Made by a program: the position numbers and the translations under genes. Positions 21,251 through 30,809 of a DNA stretch of 64,000 nucleotides are shown here, piece after piece. The notes under the pieces were generated by a model that searched no databases, was not told where the DNA came from, and was given only the letters and a program-made list of their open reading frames with translations. The stretch comes from Nannochloropsis salina CCMP1776 (lineage: Eukaryota > Sar > Eustigmatophyceae > Eustigmatales > Monodopsidaceae): assembly GCA_004565275.1 (NCBI GenBank), contig SDOX01000005.1:708490-772489 (forward strand). The letters are read 5' to 3'. Each line of letters begins with the position of its first letter. Position 1 is the stretch's first letter.

Positions 21251-21861
21251 TCTCGCGCCACAGATCCTGGACTCTTTTCCTCCTGCGTCAACGTCTGGTT
21301 GATGTAAGAAAGTTATCAGTACGTCTCGCCAAAGCAAAGGTTTAAGTAGATGCCTTAGGGAGGAAAACAAATACAAGTAGTAAAACGCGACAAGAGATAT
21401 AGTGGGTAGTGTAGACCCGCTATCTATAGGTGTAGCATGACTGTGCACTGAATCTCTATTGCAATTTGTATTTCTAAACGGAGTACTGTCTGTGCCAGCC
21501 CGCCCTGGGAGGAGCCTCGGTGGGCGATGCCTTAGGCGCCGACAAGTAAGAAGAACTTGGCGAGGACACTCGATTCTTTGCACCAGGACTTTCGAGCCCT
21601 CTCCAAGTTCAGAGTAGGCCGTGGGACCGCACGATTCGCGTTCATGGGTAAACATGGTTCCGTTCGCAATCTGCGGCCGCGCTTCTTATGGTAGCGCTCT
21701 CTGCAGTTGACCCAGGGAGGCCGACTCTGGTGGATGATCGCTGTGTGATACCGCCCTTTTCTGTCTGCTGCGAACAAGGGGTCACTTGACGTTCATGCAC
21801 CCATCTGAACAGGAAGTGAAAGGATTAAACTTTAATTAGTGCCATCCCAGAGGAGAACGGG
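21251..21861. other. Divergent intergenic region
   Basis: Between AIM24 (minus) and SPT16 (plus). The minus strand stays open for long stretches upstream of the AIM24 ATG, so a 5' exon of AIM24 could hide here, but none is supported. It is likely a shared promoter region. Confidence 0.4.
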
Positions 21862-24800
21862 ATGGCGACTGATACTCAGCCTGCGGGTGCGACCTCTGGA
21901 CCTGAAGGGATGAACGGGTCTAGTGATGGTGGCGGAGGGGGAGTTGTTTGCACCGTGGATAAAGCCTTGTTTCTGGAGCGCATGCGTCGCATTTACAAGA
22001 GCTGGAAACGGCAAAAGACTTCTGCTTGGTAAGTGAGACAAAGCTTTGCCCGGCAGTGTTAGTGGGGTGGCAAAGCCTTAATAGCTGCGGAGGGAGGGGG
22101 AAGGGGAATTACGCGCGAGTCTCTAGAAATGCGAAAGCACTTCGTCTCTCTCTCCAGATACGATGTATGGAATCCAATGGATCCTTCGCTAAATAATCTT
22201 TGTTATTTATATGGTTGTGATTGCTCACCTTCCTTATGCCCGCACATGTACATGCTAGGGGAAATGCTTCCGCTTTGGCCTTCGTCTTCGGTGGCTCTAC
22301 CGACGTCACGTACAGCAAGTCGCTGGCTCTCATGTACCACCTGTTTGGCGCCGAGCTGCAGCACGTCTTGCTCGTCCTCCTCCCAGACAAGGTGCTCATC
22401 GTGGCTGGCGCTGGTACGCACCAGGCGCTGCGGGCATATGGCGCGGAGGGGAGCAACGGCGGGGGTGGTGTCAAATCGGAAGAGGATGGGGGAGACTTGC
22501 AGGTGGTCGTGTCACGGTGGGACGAGGGGGAAGATCAGGCACTGACAGAGACAGTCGAGGAAATCAGAGCCAGCGGCAAAGCAGGCAGCGGCAACGAGGC
22601 GTCTGAGGGCCCGTTCAAGGTGGGCGGGTTGACCAAAGACAAGGCGGAAGGGCCGCTGGCGGAGAGGTGGAAGAAGCGCTTTCCTGGGCCCGCAGACGCC
22701 CCTGTCGCCGAAATCGTTGACGTGGCAGCGCCGATGGGGCTTCTACTCGCCTTGAAGGACGAGGTGGCGGCCAAGAACATGGAGGTGGCGGCCCGGATCA
22801 CATCCAAGGTCTTCAAGAAGTGCCTGGTCCAGCGCATCGAGGACGTGATCGACGAGGACGCCAGCATCCGGCACGACGCGCTGGCCGAGGAGGTGGAAAG
22901 CGTGGTTAGGGACCCGAGCAAGATCGACCTGAAGGTCCCCAAGGAGGACATGGAGAGCTGCTACTTCCCCATCGTGCAGAGCGGGGGCGAGTACGACATC
23001 AAGGCCAGTGCGGAGACGACAAGCAAGCCCCTCCAGCAGGACATTATCCTTTGCTCTATGGGGGTCTCCTACCGGGGCTATTGCGCCAATGTCGCGCGCA
23101 CCATTCTGATCGACCCGCCCAAGAAGGTGCAGGAGGCTTACAAGGCCTTGGCCTCTGCCTTCGAGGCCTGCCTGGACGCCATGCGCCCCGGTGAGCCCCT
23201 CAAGGCGGTTCAGGAGGCCTGTCGCGCCCATCTGGAGAAGAGGCATCCCGAGTATCTCCCCTTCCTGCCTAAGACTCTCGGCTCCTGCATCGGCGCCGAG
23301 TTTCGAGACCCCACGCTCCTGCTGAACGCCAAGGCCGTCGCCACCTTCAAGCCACGCATGTACTTCAACCTCGTGGTGGGCTTTCAGAACGTTCCCTTGA
23401 CGCCCCAGGACCGAAAGCGGGCCAAGGCAGGGGCTGCCGCAGCCAAGCTAGAGCATTTCAGCTTGTTGTTGGCGGACACGGTGCGGATCCCGGAGTCGGG
23501 CTCGGCGTCCCTGGACGAGAAGTTGGTGACCAGGTATGACTACCAGCTGGCGAAGGTGATGTGGGAGATCGGGGAGGAGGGCGAGGGGGAGGACGATCAG
23601 GACGGTGAGGACGAGGGCGAGCATAGGAGTCGGCAGGACGCAGCCTCGGCTAGAGCCATCGCCAACATCTTGCCCAGCCGGCTGCGGGAACGGAAGAGGG
23701 AGGGGGAGGACGGTCTTTCTCAAGGGGAGATCGACAAGCAGATGAAGGCCCTGCTGTTGCGCAAGATGAAAGAGCGCGCGGAGAAGGCGGGCAAGTCTGG
23801 AAGGAAAGAGGCGGTGGAGGAGGAGGGCGAGGTGGAGGAGATACAGGCGTATCGGTCGACGGAGCAGTATCCCCGCGACATGCGCGCCAATCAGGTGTTT
23901 GTAGACATGGAGCGCGAGGCTGTCCTGCTGCCCATCCACGGCATGCACGTGCCATTCCACATCGCCACAATCAAGAACGTGGTGCAGCCTGAGCCGGACG
24001 CCGCCGCCTACCTGCGCATCAATTTCTACTCGCCGGGACAGACCCTGGGGAAGGACGCCCCGGGGATCATGTCCAAGCTCGTGCAGGCCCAGGGGCAGAA
24101 GGCTGGCTTCGTCAAAGAGATGCTCTTCCGCTCCCTGGAGCACCGGAATCTCAACAACGCCTACCGCCTCATCCAGGAGCTGCGAAAGCGAGCCCGGCAG
24201 CGCGAGAAGGATGCGAAGGAGGAGGCGGACTTGGTGGAGCAGGAGAAGATCGTCTTGCTGAAGAACCAACGGGTGCACAAGCTGCAGGACGTGGTCATGC
24301 GCCCGCACATCTCGGGCCGGAAGACCATGGGGACCCTGGAGGCCCACGCGAACGGCCTGCGTTTCCGCTCTAAGAAGCAGGAAGTGGTGGACATTATGTA
24401 CGCCAACGTCCGAAACGCGATTTTCCAGCCCTGCTACTCGGATCTGAACGTTCTGATCCACTTCCACCTGAAGGACCCGATCATGATCAACAAAAAGAAG
24501 GCGCAGGACGTGCAGTTCTACACCGAGGTGGTAGAGTCCGTCATTAATATGGAGGGGGCGCGTCGGTCCACCTACGACCCCGACGAGATCGAGGAAGAGC
24601 AGCGCGAACGGGTGCTCAAGAAGCGCCTGAACGACCTGTTCAAGGACTTTGCGCAGCGTGTGCAGCAGGTGGCCCAGGCCCACGACCACCTCCTCGAATT
24701 CGACGCCCCCTACCGGGACCTGGCCTTCTCGGGCACCCCACACCGGGAGATGGTCACGGTCCACTTCTCCGCGCAGTGCATCATGAGTGTCTCGGAGGCC

Positions 24801-25442
24801 CCTTTCTTCGTGGTGCCACTGGACGACATCGAGCACGTGCACTTTGAGCGGGTCATGCCCTCGGGCAAGAACCTGGACATGGTCATCATCCTCAAGGACT
24901 TCGACAAGGAGCCCCTGACAATCAACTCCATTCCGCGCGAGCATTTCGTCAAGATCGAGCAGACCCTGCTGGACGTGGAAGTGACCTTCACTTACGGGAT
25001 GCAGTCCTGGAAGTGGAAGGAGGTGCTGGCGGGCGCCAAGGAGGACGAAGAATTCTATTCCTCGGTGGACTCGGACGGCTCGGAGAAAGACCCGGGGTGG
25101 GCGATTTTCCTGCCCAAGGAGGCGGGGGAGGGGTCGGATTCTGAGGAGGATGAAGACGAGGACTCGGAGTTTGAGGCAAACTCCGAGTCGGAGGAGGAGG
25201 AGGAGGACGACGACGACGACGAGAGCGACTTTGAAGAGGAGGAGGAGGAGGAGAGCGAGAGTGACTTCGACGAAGAGGAGGAGGAGGACTACAGCGACGC
25301 GGATTGGGAGAAGCAGGAAAAGCGGCTCATGGCAGAGGATCGCATGAAAGATCGGGGCTTGGAGGAGGAGGAGACGCGGAAGCGTCCCAAGGGAGGGGGC
25401 GGCAGCCGGCGGGGTCCGCCTCCAAAGCGCTCACGACGGTGA
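21862..25442 (+). CDS. SPT16: FACT histone chaperone large subunit SPT16
   Basis: Nuclear FACT subunit that displaces and redeposits H2A-H2B during transcription and replication (family knowledge). Exons 21862..22028 and 22259..25442 join in phase 2 (split Trp codon) to give 1116 residues, the usual length. Domains in order: a Gly-rich leader; a peptidase-like N-terminal domain (FVFGGSTDVTYSKSLAL, LLLALKDEVAAKNMEVAA, GVSYRGYCANVART) without protease activity in this family; a dimerisation region (NQVFVDMEREAVLLPIHGM, FHIATIKNV); the tandem-PH middle domain (LRFRSKKQEVVDIMYANV, AIFQPCYSDLNVLIHFHL, PFFVVPLDDIEHVHFERV); and a long Asp/Glu/Ser-rich tail from about residue 990 that binds histones. 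The tail ends in a basic RRGPPPKRSRR-type nuclear signal. An extra charged insert near residue 470 is lineage-specific. Confidence 0.97.
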
Positions 25443-25815
25443 GGCTGTCCATGCAGAGGATGCTGGCGGAAAAGTACGGGAGGAGGATTGAGGTAGCACG
25501 GGAGGTATGACAAAAAGGTGGAGGAGAGACGGGGCTTTGGCGGCGGGGGGGGGAGGGAATGAAGCGACGCAGTGATCCTAGCAGCCACCCGAGCGTCAGT
25601 CTCGTCCCGGCGGGCGACCGGACCCTTCTGTAAGGATTGAAGGAGACTACAGAGATGTCTCACAAACAGAACGTCTCGACAAATCGTGCGCCTGATGTAC
25701 ACGTGGCTATTTGTCCATAGTCCTTCCTTTTCAAAGAAAGTTTTTGTTTCTTTTGACAAGAGTGATTTTCCGACGAGTCTCTGTCGAGATTTATCCATTT
25801 TTATACAATATGTGT
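25443..25815. other. Convergent 3' intergenic region
   Basis: Between the SPT16 stop and the stop of the SelK-like gene; expected 3' UTRs. No further feature was seen. Confidence 0.5.
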
Positions 25816-26226
25816 CTACGCCCCGCAAGATGATGGCTCAGGTGCCAAGTCGCTTATGGAGCCCACTCGTCGACCGCCCACGCGTTTTCTACGAGCTTTG
25901 CCCGCATTTAAGTCGGATGCAGGCCCGGCAACGCCGGCCGCGCTGCCGCGATTACCCGTCATAAGCTCTTTTTCGAATGTTGGGTTGATTAAGGAGGAAA
26001 AATAGGACTTAAAAAACACTTTCATGCCTCCGAAAAAGCGAACGAAAACATTGTTCTTCTTGTAGACACGGTTGCGTCGATGTGCAGTCATGTTCTTGCC
26101 TGTCGTACGCGTCTTTAGCACTGCTCCCCCCCGCACTTTGGAAAAAGTAGCTGAGCTGACCCTCCAAGCCTCACATACTGCTACCATAAGGATAGAAATG
26201 CATAGAATGAGCAGTACACAACGCAT
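25816..26226 (-). CDS. Small signal-peptide protein resembling a Cys form of selenoprotein K
   Basis: Intronless gene for 136 residues. Residues 1-20 are a clear signal peptide (CVLLILCISILMVAVCEA) with Trp at the predicted +1. A basic linker follows, then a hydrophobic/amphipathic segment (FVRFFGGMKVFFKSYFSSLI), a Gly/Ala-rich stretch, a basic GGRRVGSISDL motif and the end PSSCGA. The order FFxG...FF, then Gly/Arg-rich RRxGxI, then a penultimate-region Cys resembles selenoprotein K (SelK ends GGUGR), an ER membrane protein that works with p97 and derlins in ERAD. Here Cys would replace Sec. SelK normally has no cleavable signal peptide, so either the resemblance is superficial or this copy is redirected to a plastid-associated compartment. 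The functional call is an inference. Confidence 0.5.
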   Translation of the reverse strand: MRCVLLILCISILMVAVCEAWRVSSATFSKVRGGAVLKTRTTGKNMTAHRRNRVYKKNNVFVRFFGGMKVFFKSYFSSLINPTFEKELMTGNRGSAAGVAGPASDLNAGKARRKRVGGRRVGSISDLAPEPSSCGA

Positions 26227-26758
26227 GGTACTAATGTACGCCCTGTGTTCGGAGTAAATGGATAGATAACCGGCGGATGATGAGACTCCGCTATCTTTTT
26301 ATTAGCAGTCAGAAAGCGTGACCTTATCTTAAGTACACCGAATTCGAAGGGCTGCGGAATTGAAATTATTGGCCGTTTCCGGTATAATTGACATTCTTGT
26401 ACGGCGGCATGCTCCTAGCACAGGTATTCGTGCATTTACGGTCTAATCTTGTATCACCCCAAGAGGGGCGAGCAGACGGCGAGGCGAGACGATTCAGGGA
26501 GTCACTCGAAAGATCTTCTTGTTCCTAATCTTTTCAAGCCCTCCCCGAAGAAAAATCAGTGCACATTCTTAACTCTTCGACCTCATTCCGCTCTCTTCTT
26601 TGTCAAAACCATTATTAGGTAAATCTTGGCTGTAAACTTGCGTCCGATCGCCGCGTGTGGCTGTATCGAAAGGTAAGAGAACGCGCGCACCCCTGCCCGG
26701 GCCCCAAGATCGTCCCATTCAGCGCGGCGTGACGGAGCTGGGAATTTGAGGCCGCATC
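26227..26758. other. Divergent intergenic region
   Basis: Between the SelK-like gene (minus) and CK2 beta (plus); probably both promoters. No motif was assigned. Confidence 0.45.
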
Positions 26759-28304
26759 ATGTCAGAGGATTCATCCCACTCATCAGGTTAGTCTCCGTCA
26801 ATGCGATTTGCACGTGATGCGGGGCGCATGGTGCGCAAAATGTATGAAGCTCAACGCGCTAGCGAAGTTTCTGTTCCTCATCTCTCTGCTTCATGACTTA
26901 TAAAACTCTTCCCATAATCATAAAACAGATGACTCTGTCGCGTCCTGGATAGCTTCATTTTGTCAAGAGAGACAGAATCAATTTTTCTGCGAAGTAGAGC
27001 GAACATTCATTGAAGATGGATGTAAGTGATAGTAGACGATGGAGGGGAAATTAAGTCAACGGCTACTAATGTTTCTAGCGAATATCGTGCTGGCTCTTTT
27101 TACACAGTTAATTTGTACGGATTGCGGCCTTATGTAAAGCACTTCAAAGAGTCGTTGGACATCATACTAGACAAAAACTCACATGGTAAGCTTGAACGGC
27201 GAGCTAGGCGTTCATCATGGTGCCCTGTTCCTTGTCGTGTTTTGACTTTTTTTTTTCATTTTCTGTTTTCAAACAAAGCCGAGGACGAGGAAGCAGAGCA
27301 AGAAGAGTACCAGCAGAATGCGGAGCTCCTGTACGGGCTCATCCACTCCCGGTATATCATTACCATGCACGGGATGGAGACCATGGTGAGCACTGTGCGA
27401 GGCGGGAGTCGGGAGCAGTTTGGATGCAACCGATGCCAATTTTCTACCCTTTCCCCAACATCCCAACAGTGCGAAAAATATCAAAGGAAAGATTTTGGAG
27501 TCTGTCCAAGAGTTATGTGCGAGGGACAAGCCGTACTACCGGTTAGACTGGGTGGAGGCGCGCCGATCGGGGGACTCGCGATGACCTTTTTCTGAACATT
27601 TTTTTTTTCATCTCTCGTACTGATTCTGTCTGCTGATTGATTTTTAGGTGGGAACAAAGGACGAGCCGTATCAAGCAGTGGTGCGCGTATTCTGTCCCAG
27701 GTGCCAGCAGCTATATACGCCCTCCGTCATCACACGCAGACAGGCAGTGCTCAGTGGGGCGGGCTACAGCGGCGGCAGGCGGCAACGGCAAGTTTTTTCG
27801 TCAGCTTCTTCCTCGGCATCAAGCACTTCCAGTGGCGGGGAAAACAGCAGCACTCTCATACGTAGGTAGCCTGGCTATGGGCACATAAGATGTTCTAGGG
27901 TCTCACTTCCCGCTCTTCCTCACACCCCAGTTATGGACGGCGCATTCATCGGCACTACTTTCCCGCACCTTTTTCTGATGACATTCGAGGATAAAGTGCC
28001 TTCACCTGCACGAGACGTCTACACTCCGCGGGTCTTCGGTTTCAGACTGCACACCACCAATAAGAGTAGGGTCACCCCCACCCTCTTGCCTGCCCTGCAT
28101 CACATACCGGCGTCGACATCCTCTGCCGCGGAGGCGCATCGTGTGCCGAGTAAGGCTGACGGATGCGATCCTCCGGCGAGTGGCGGCGGAGGAGCGGGCA
28201 AGGGAGTGATGGCGTCCAATGCTGCGCTTAGCAACGAAGATAGCGGCGGTGGAGTGGTATCGCCCGCTAAGCACAAGAGGAGACGCACAGAGGAAGAATC
28301 ATAG
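26759..28304 (+). CDS. CSNK2B: Casein kinase 2 regulatory subunit beta
   Basis: Regulatory subunit that dimerises and assembles the CK2 tetramer. Seven exons keep phase: 26759..26786, 26929..27021, 27108..27185, 27279..27385, 27470..27541, 27648..27861, 27931..28304. The product reads SWIASFCQRETNQFF-type start (exact: SWIASFCQ, then NQFFCEVERTFIEDGF), NLYGLRPYVKHFKESLDIIL, an acidic stretch (AEDEEAEQEEY), LLYGLIHSRYIITMHGMETM, and the zinc-binding Cys pairs in FGVCPRVMC and VFCPRC that form the dimer interface, then MDGAFIGTTFPHLFLM and RVFGFRLH. Two features differ from typical CK2 beta: a Ser/Gly/Arg-rich insert of about 35 residues after YTPSV, encoded at the 3' end of exon 6, and a ~75-residue C-terminal extension ending in a basic KHKRRRTEEES segment, perhaps nuclear. 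Confidence 0.95.
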
Positions 28305-29834
28305 GAATGGCTTTGAATTTTGGAAAAGCACTTATGTAGGCCATGTACCAATGTATGTCTTATATCATTCAACACAAAACATTGCGGCAGCACTTTCAGG
28401 TTGCGCATGAAAGACAAGACGTTTCGCCGTTGTAATTTTGAAAAACCCTTCAAAGTTGTTTAACACATTACTTATGCGCTTTTATTCGTACCTTCCGTCG
28501 TTCTTTCTTTGCGTTCAAGTTCGTTTCTAGTCTTTCCTTTCTAGTCTTTCCTCATCCACTAAGAGTGTCTCTCTGCATCTATTGTACGAAAAACAATCCG
28601 GTACGTTCTGCATGTTTTCTCTTACAATGAAACTTTAAAAGGAGAGAATGCATGATAAAAGTCTGCAAGGCGTATGATGGCATCGCACAAACTTAGCTCA
28701 GTCCGCATTTCTTTTCCACTTCCCTTACGGATGTTAGAGGCGGGTGGCTTCCCAGGTGGTATCAGGACGTCGTGCGCAGATTCCCACGAGTCGGAAGGGA
28801 CAGGAGTAAATAAGCATACATCATATGAATACAATTTAGCTTAAATTTATTATACAAAGATGCAAGTGCAGCGTGGGTCTTTAACGAGCGGGCGTAATTT
28901 AAGATAATGCGAGGGACCGGGGGAGGTTTTGGAACGGAATGAGGAATGGGTCATGGCCCATAATAATAATATGGGTTTGGTCGCCTCGTGCAGCAACCGT
29001 ACGGGCGGAAAAAGGTATGCCTAGAGGAGGTCTATTTAATAAGTTGAACGTTATTCTTACCCATGCAATGCGTGTATCGGCGGCGAGAGCAAGTCATAGG
29101 TGGCTGCGCACAATAATTGAGTCTCAGCTGAGCGCCGTCCGCGGGTGGTGTGAGTGGTCATCCTCCTCCCGGCCTATCGCTCACGTCGCCTCTCAATGGT
29201 GGTGGTGGGGCCTGATATGACCTCAATTCCGACCCATATTTAAACCCAGTAAAGCATTCACCAACGAACGAGGGGCTCTTTTGTGTGTGTTTTCAGTATG
29301 ATTTTTCACCTCTTTGTGCATCTTTCTGGTCTTTCTTGGTTCCCGTAGTTTGGGCATCATCACTCACGCTTCCCTCGACCTTCGTTCTTCCTTTACAACC
29401 CCGACACAGGTCAGAGTTGGAGTAATCAAAAAAGGGATACACGAATGAGATACGTTAGATTTTGACAGATATCCTTGTACTGGAGAGGGCTCAAGGGATC
29501 AAATGAACAGCGGGCGTTGGCAATCTAGGGAGGGATCGGAGGTTGGCAGCGAGCGAAAGCGTGTCCATCCTTTTTGGCTGTCACACCTCACGAACCAATA
29601 GTTAGCAGGCCAGCACAGATGACATACGAGAAGCATTATTATATCGTAGACCTTATGTGGATGACCTTTGGTGCTGTGTGTCTGGCAATGAACCTGAAGG
29701 CTTGATAGGGAGGTGCCGCCACTCTGACGGCTCCCGTAAACCCTTCTGTCCTTTCCACACTGAGTCTCCCCCGCACTGTCCTTTATACAAATTGTTACAG
29801 TCGTCTGCAGGCGGTTTTTCTTTGGCAGGCAAAG
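28305..29834. other. Long intergenic region, no gene supported
   Basis: About 1.5 kb between CK2 beta and RPL24. A 70-codon minus-strand frame (28834..28622) and a 93-codon plus-strand frame (28939..29220) have no domain, signal or splice support. The stretch before 29835 is likely the RPL24 promoter and leader. This is the largest gene-free stretch in the window. Confidence 0.45.
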
Positions 29835-30515
29835 ATGGTGATCAAGACAGACATGTGCAGCTTCTCGGAGTACCGGGTGCGTTGACCTGAATTCAGATGA
29901 TGGCGAACCCGTTTTCTAATCCTCCTGTCATCTATTGGCGCATCCACCAGATCCATGCGGCAGATATGTAGTCTAATGCCGCTTTTCGTCCCACCCCATG
30001 ATGAACAGGTCTACCCGGGACACGGCATCCGCTTCGTGCGCCGTGACAGTGCCACGCTCGTGTTCTCCACGGCCAAGACCAAGGGCCTTTACAACCAGCG
30101 TAAGAAGGCGGCCCGGCTGGTCTGGACTCAGGGCTGGCGCCGACTCCACAAGAAAATCAAAGTCGAAGAGGTCCAGAAACGCCGAACTCGGCGGACGACG
30201 AAGTTTCAACGAGCTATCGTTGGGGCTTCCCTAGAAGAGATCAAGAAGAAGCGCGCCCAGAAGCCCGGTAGGTGGAAGAAGCGTCACAGGGACTTGTCGG
30301 GTATCCGTAGAATCCAAAGTCTCATCAAACTCTCTCGCTTCCCCTCGACAGAGCGCAACGCTCAGCGGGAGGCGGCCCTCAAAGAAGTGAAGGAGCGCGC
30401 GAAGGCAATGAAGGCGAAGCAGGCTAAGATGAAGCCCGCGGGCGCCGCGGCGGGAGGGAGCAAGCAGGCGAGCAAGACCAAGGCGGCCCCCAAGGGGCGA
30501 GGCACGCAGCGCTAG
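29835..30515 (+). CDS. RPL24: 60S ribosomal protein L24 (eL24)
   Basis: Large-subunit ribosomal protein at the subunit interface. Exons 29835..29876, 30009..30267 and 30352..30515 give 154 residues. Motifs: CSFSEYR joined to VYPGHGIRFVRRD across intron 1; VWTQGWRRLHKKIKVEE; KRRTRRTTKFQRAIVGASLEEI; then KP joined to ERNAQREAALKEVKERAKA across intron 2. The second intron (30268..30351) is in an open frame, so unspliced reading would insert about 28 unrelated residues; splicing restores the conserved QKPE-R junction. The C terminus is a Lys/Ala-rich tail. Only one Cys of the archaeal zinc ribbon (CSFSE) remains, as in eukaryotic eL24. The first exon is short, as is usual for ribosomal protein genes. 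Confidence 0.95.
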
Positions 30516-30573
30516 GCGAGGTCGGCTGGGGGGGATTTGAGGCTCTTGTAGCGGGAGTGAGGCATGGGTAGCA

Positions 30574-30623
30574 GGGAGGGTGGGCCGGAAGGGGGGTGGG
30601 TCGGAAGGGGGGTGGGTGGGGCG
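30574..30623 (+). repeat. G-rich tract with 16-base tandem repeat (possible G-quadruplex)
   Basis: Runs of three to six G recur here, and a 16-base unit (cggaaggggggtgggt) is directly repeated at 30586..30601 and 30602..30617. At least four G-runs are separated by one to six bases, which meets the usual pattern for a G-quadruplex. It lies between the converging 3' ends of RPL24 and THOC5, on the plus (RPL24 transcript) strand. Confidence 0.7.
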
Positions 30624-30809
30624 GTGCGTGCCCGCGGGGTAGTGAGAGAGGTGAGATACGAGGCCTCCGGAGGGAAAGAAAATAAAGACGCCGTCAGTGG
30701 GGTCAGCCGGCCGTCGTGGCCACGAAATTTGTGATTTTCTTTCAGCTCAAAGGCCACGCCATCTCGGTTGAACTGGCTCATTTTTCTGATAGCCACGAGA
30801 CACATACTG

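Noticed and set aside
23448-24944. A 498-codon minus-strand frame within SPT16.
   Set aside because: It is antisense to strongly conserved SPT16 domains and has an artificial Leu/Val/His-rich composition.
30268-30351. Continuous reading of RPL24 through its second intron.
   Set aside because: It inserts about 28 unrelated residues in a highly conserved region; splicing restores the QKPE-R junction.
30512-30805. A 97-codon minus-strand frame just beyond the THOC5 stop, as a possible last exon of THOC5.
   Set aside because: It has no resemblance to the THOC5 C terminus, is mostly Pro/Ser low complexity from the G-rich tract, and overlaps the RPL24 3' region.
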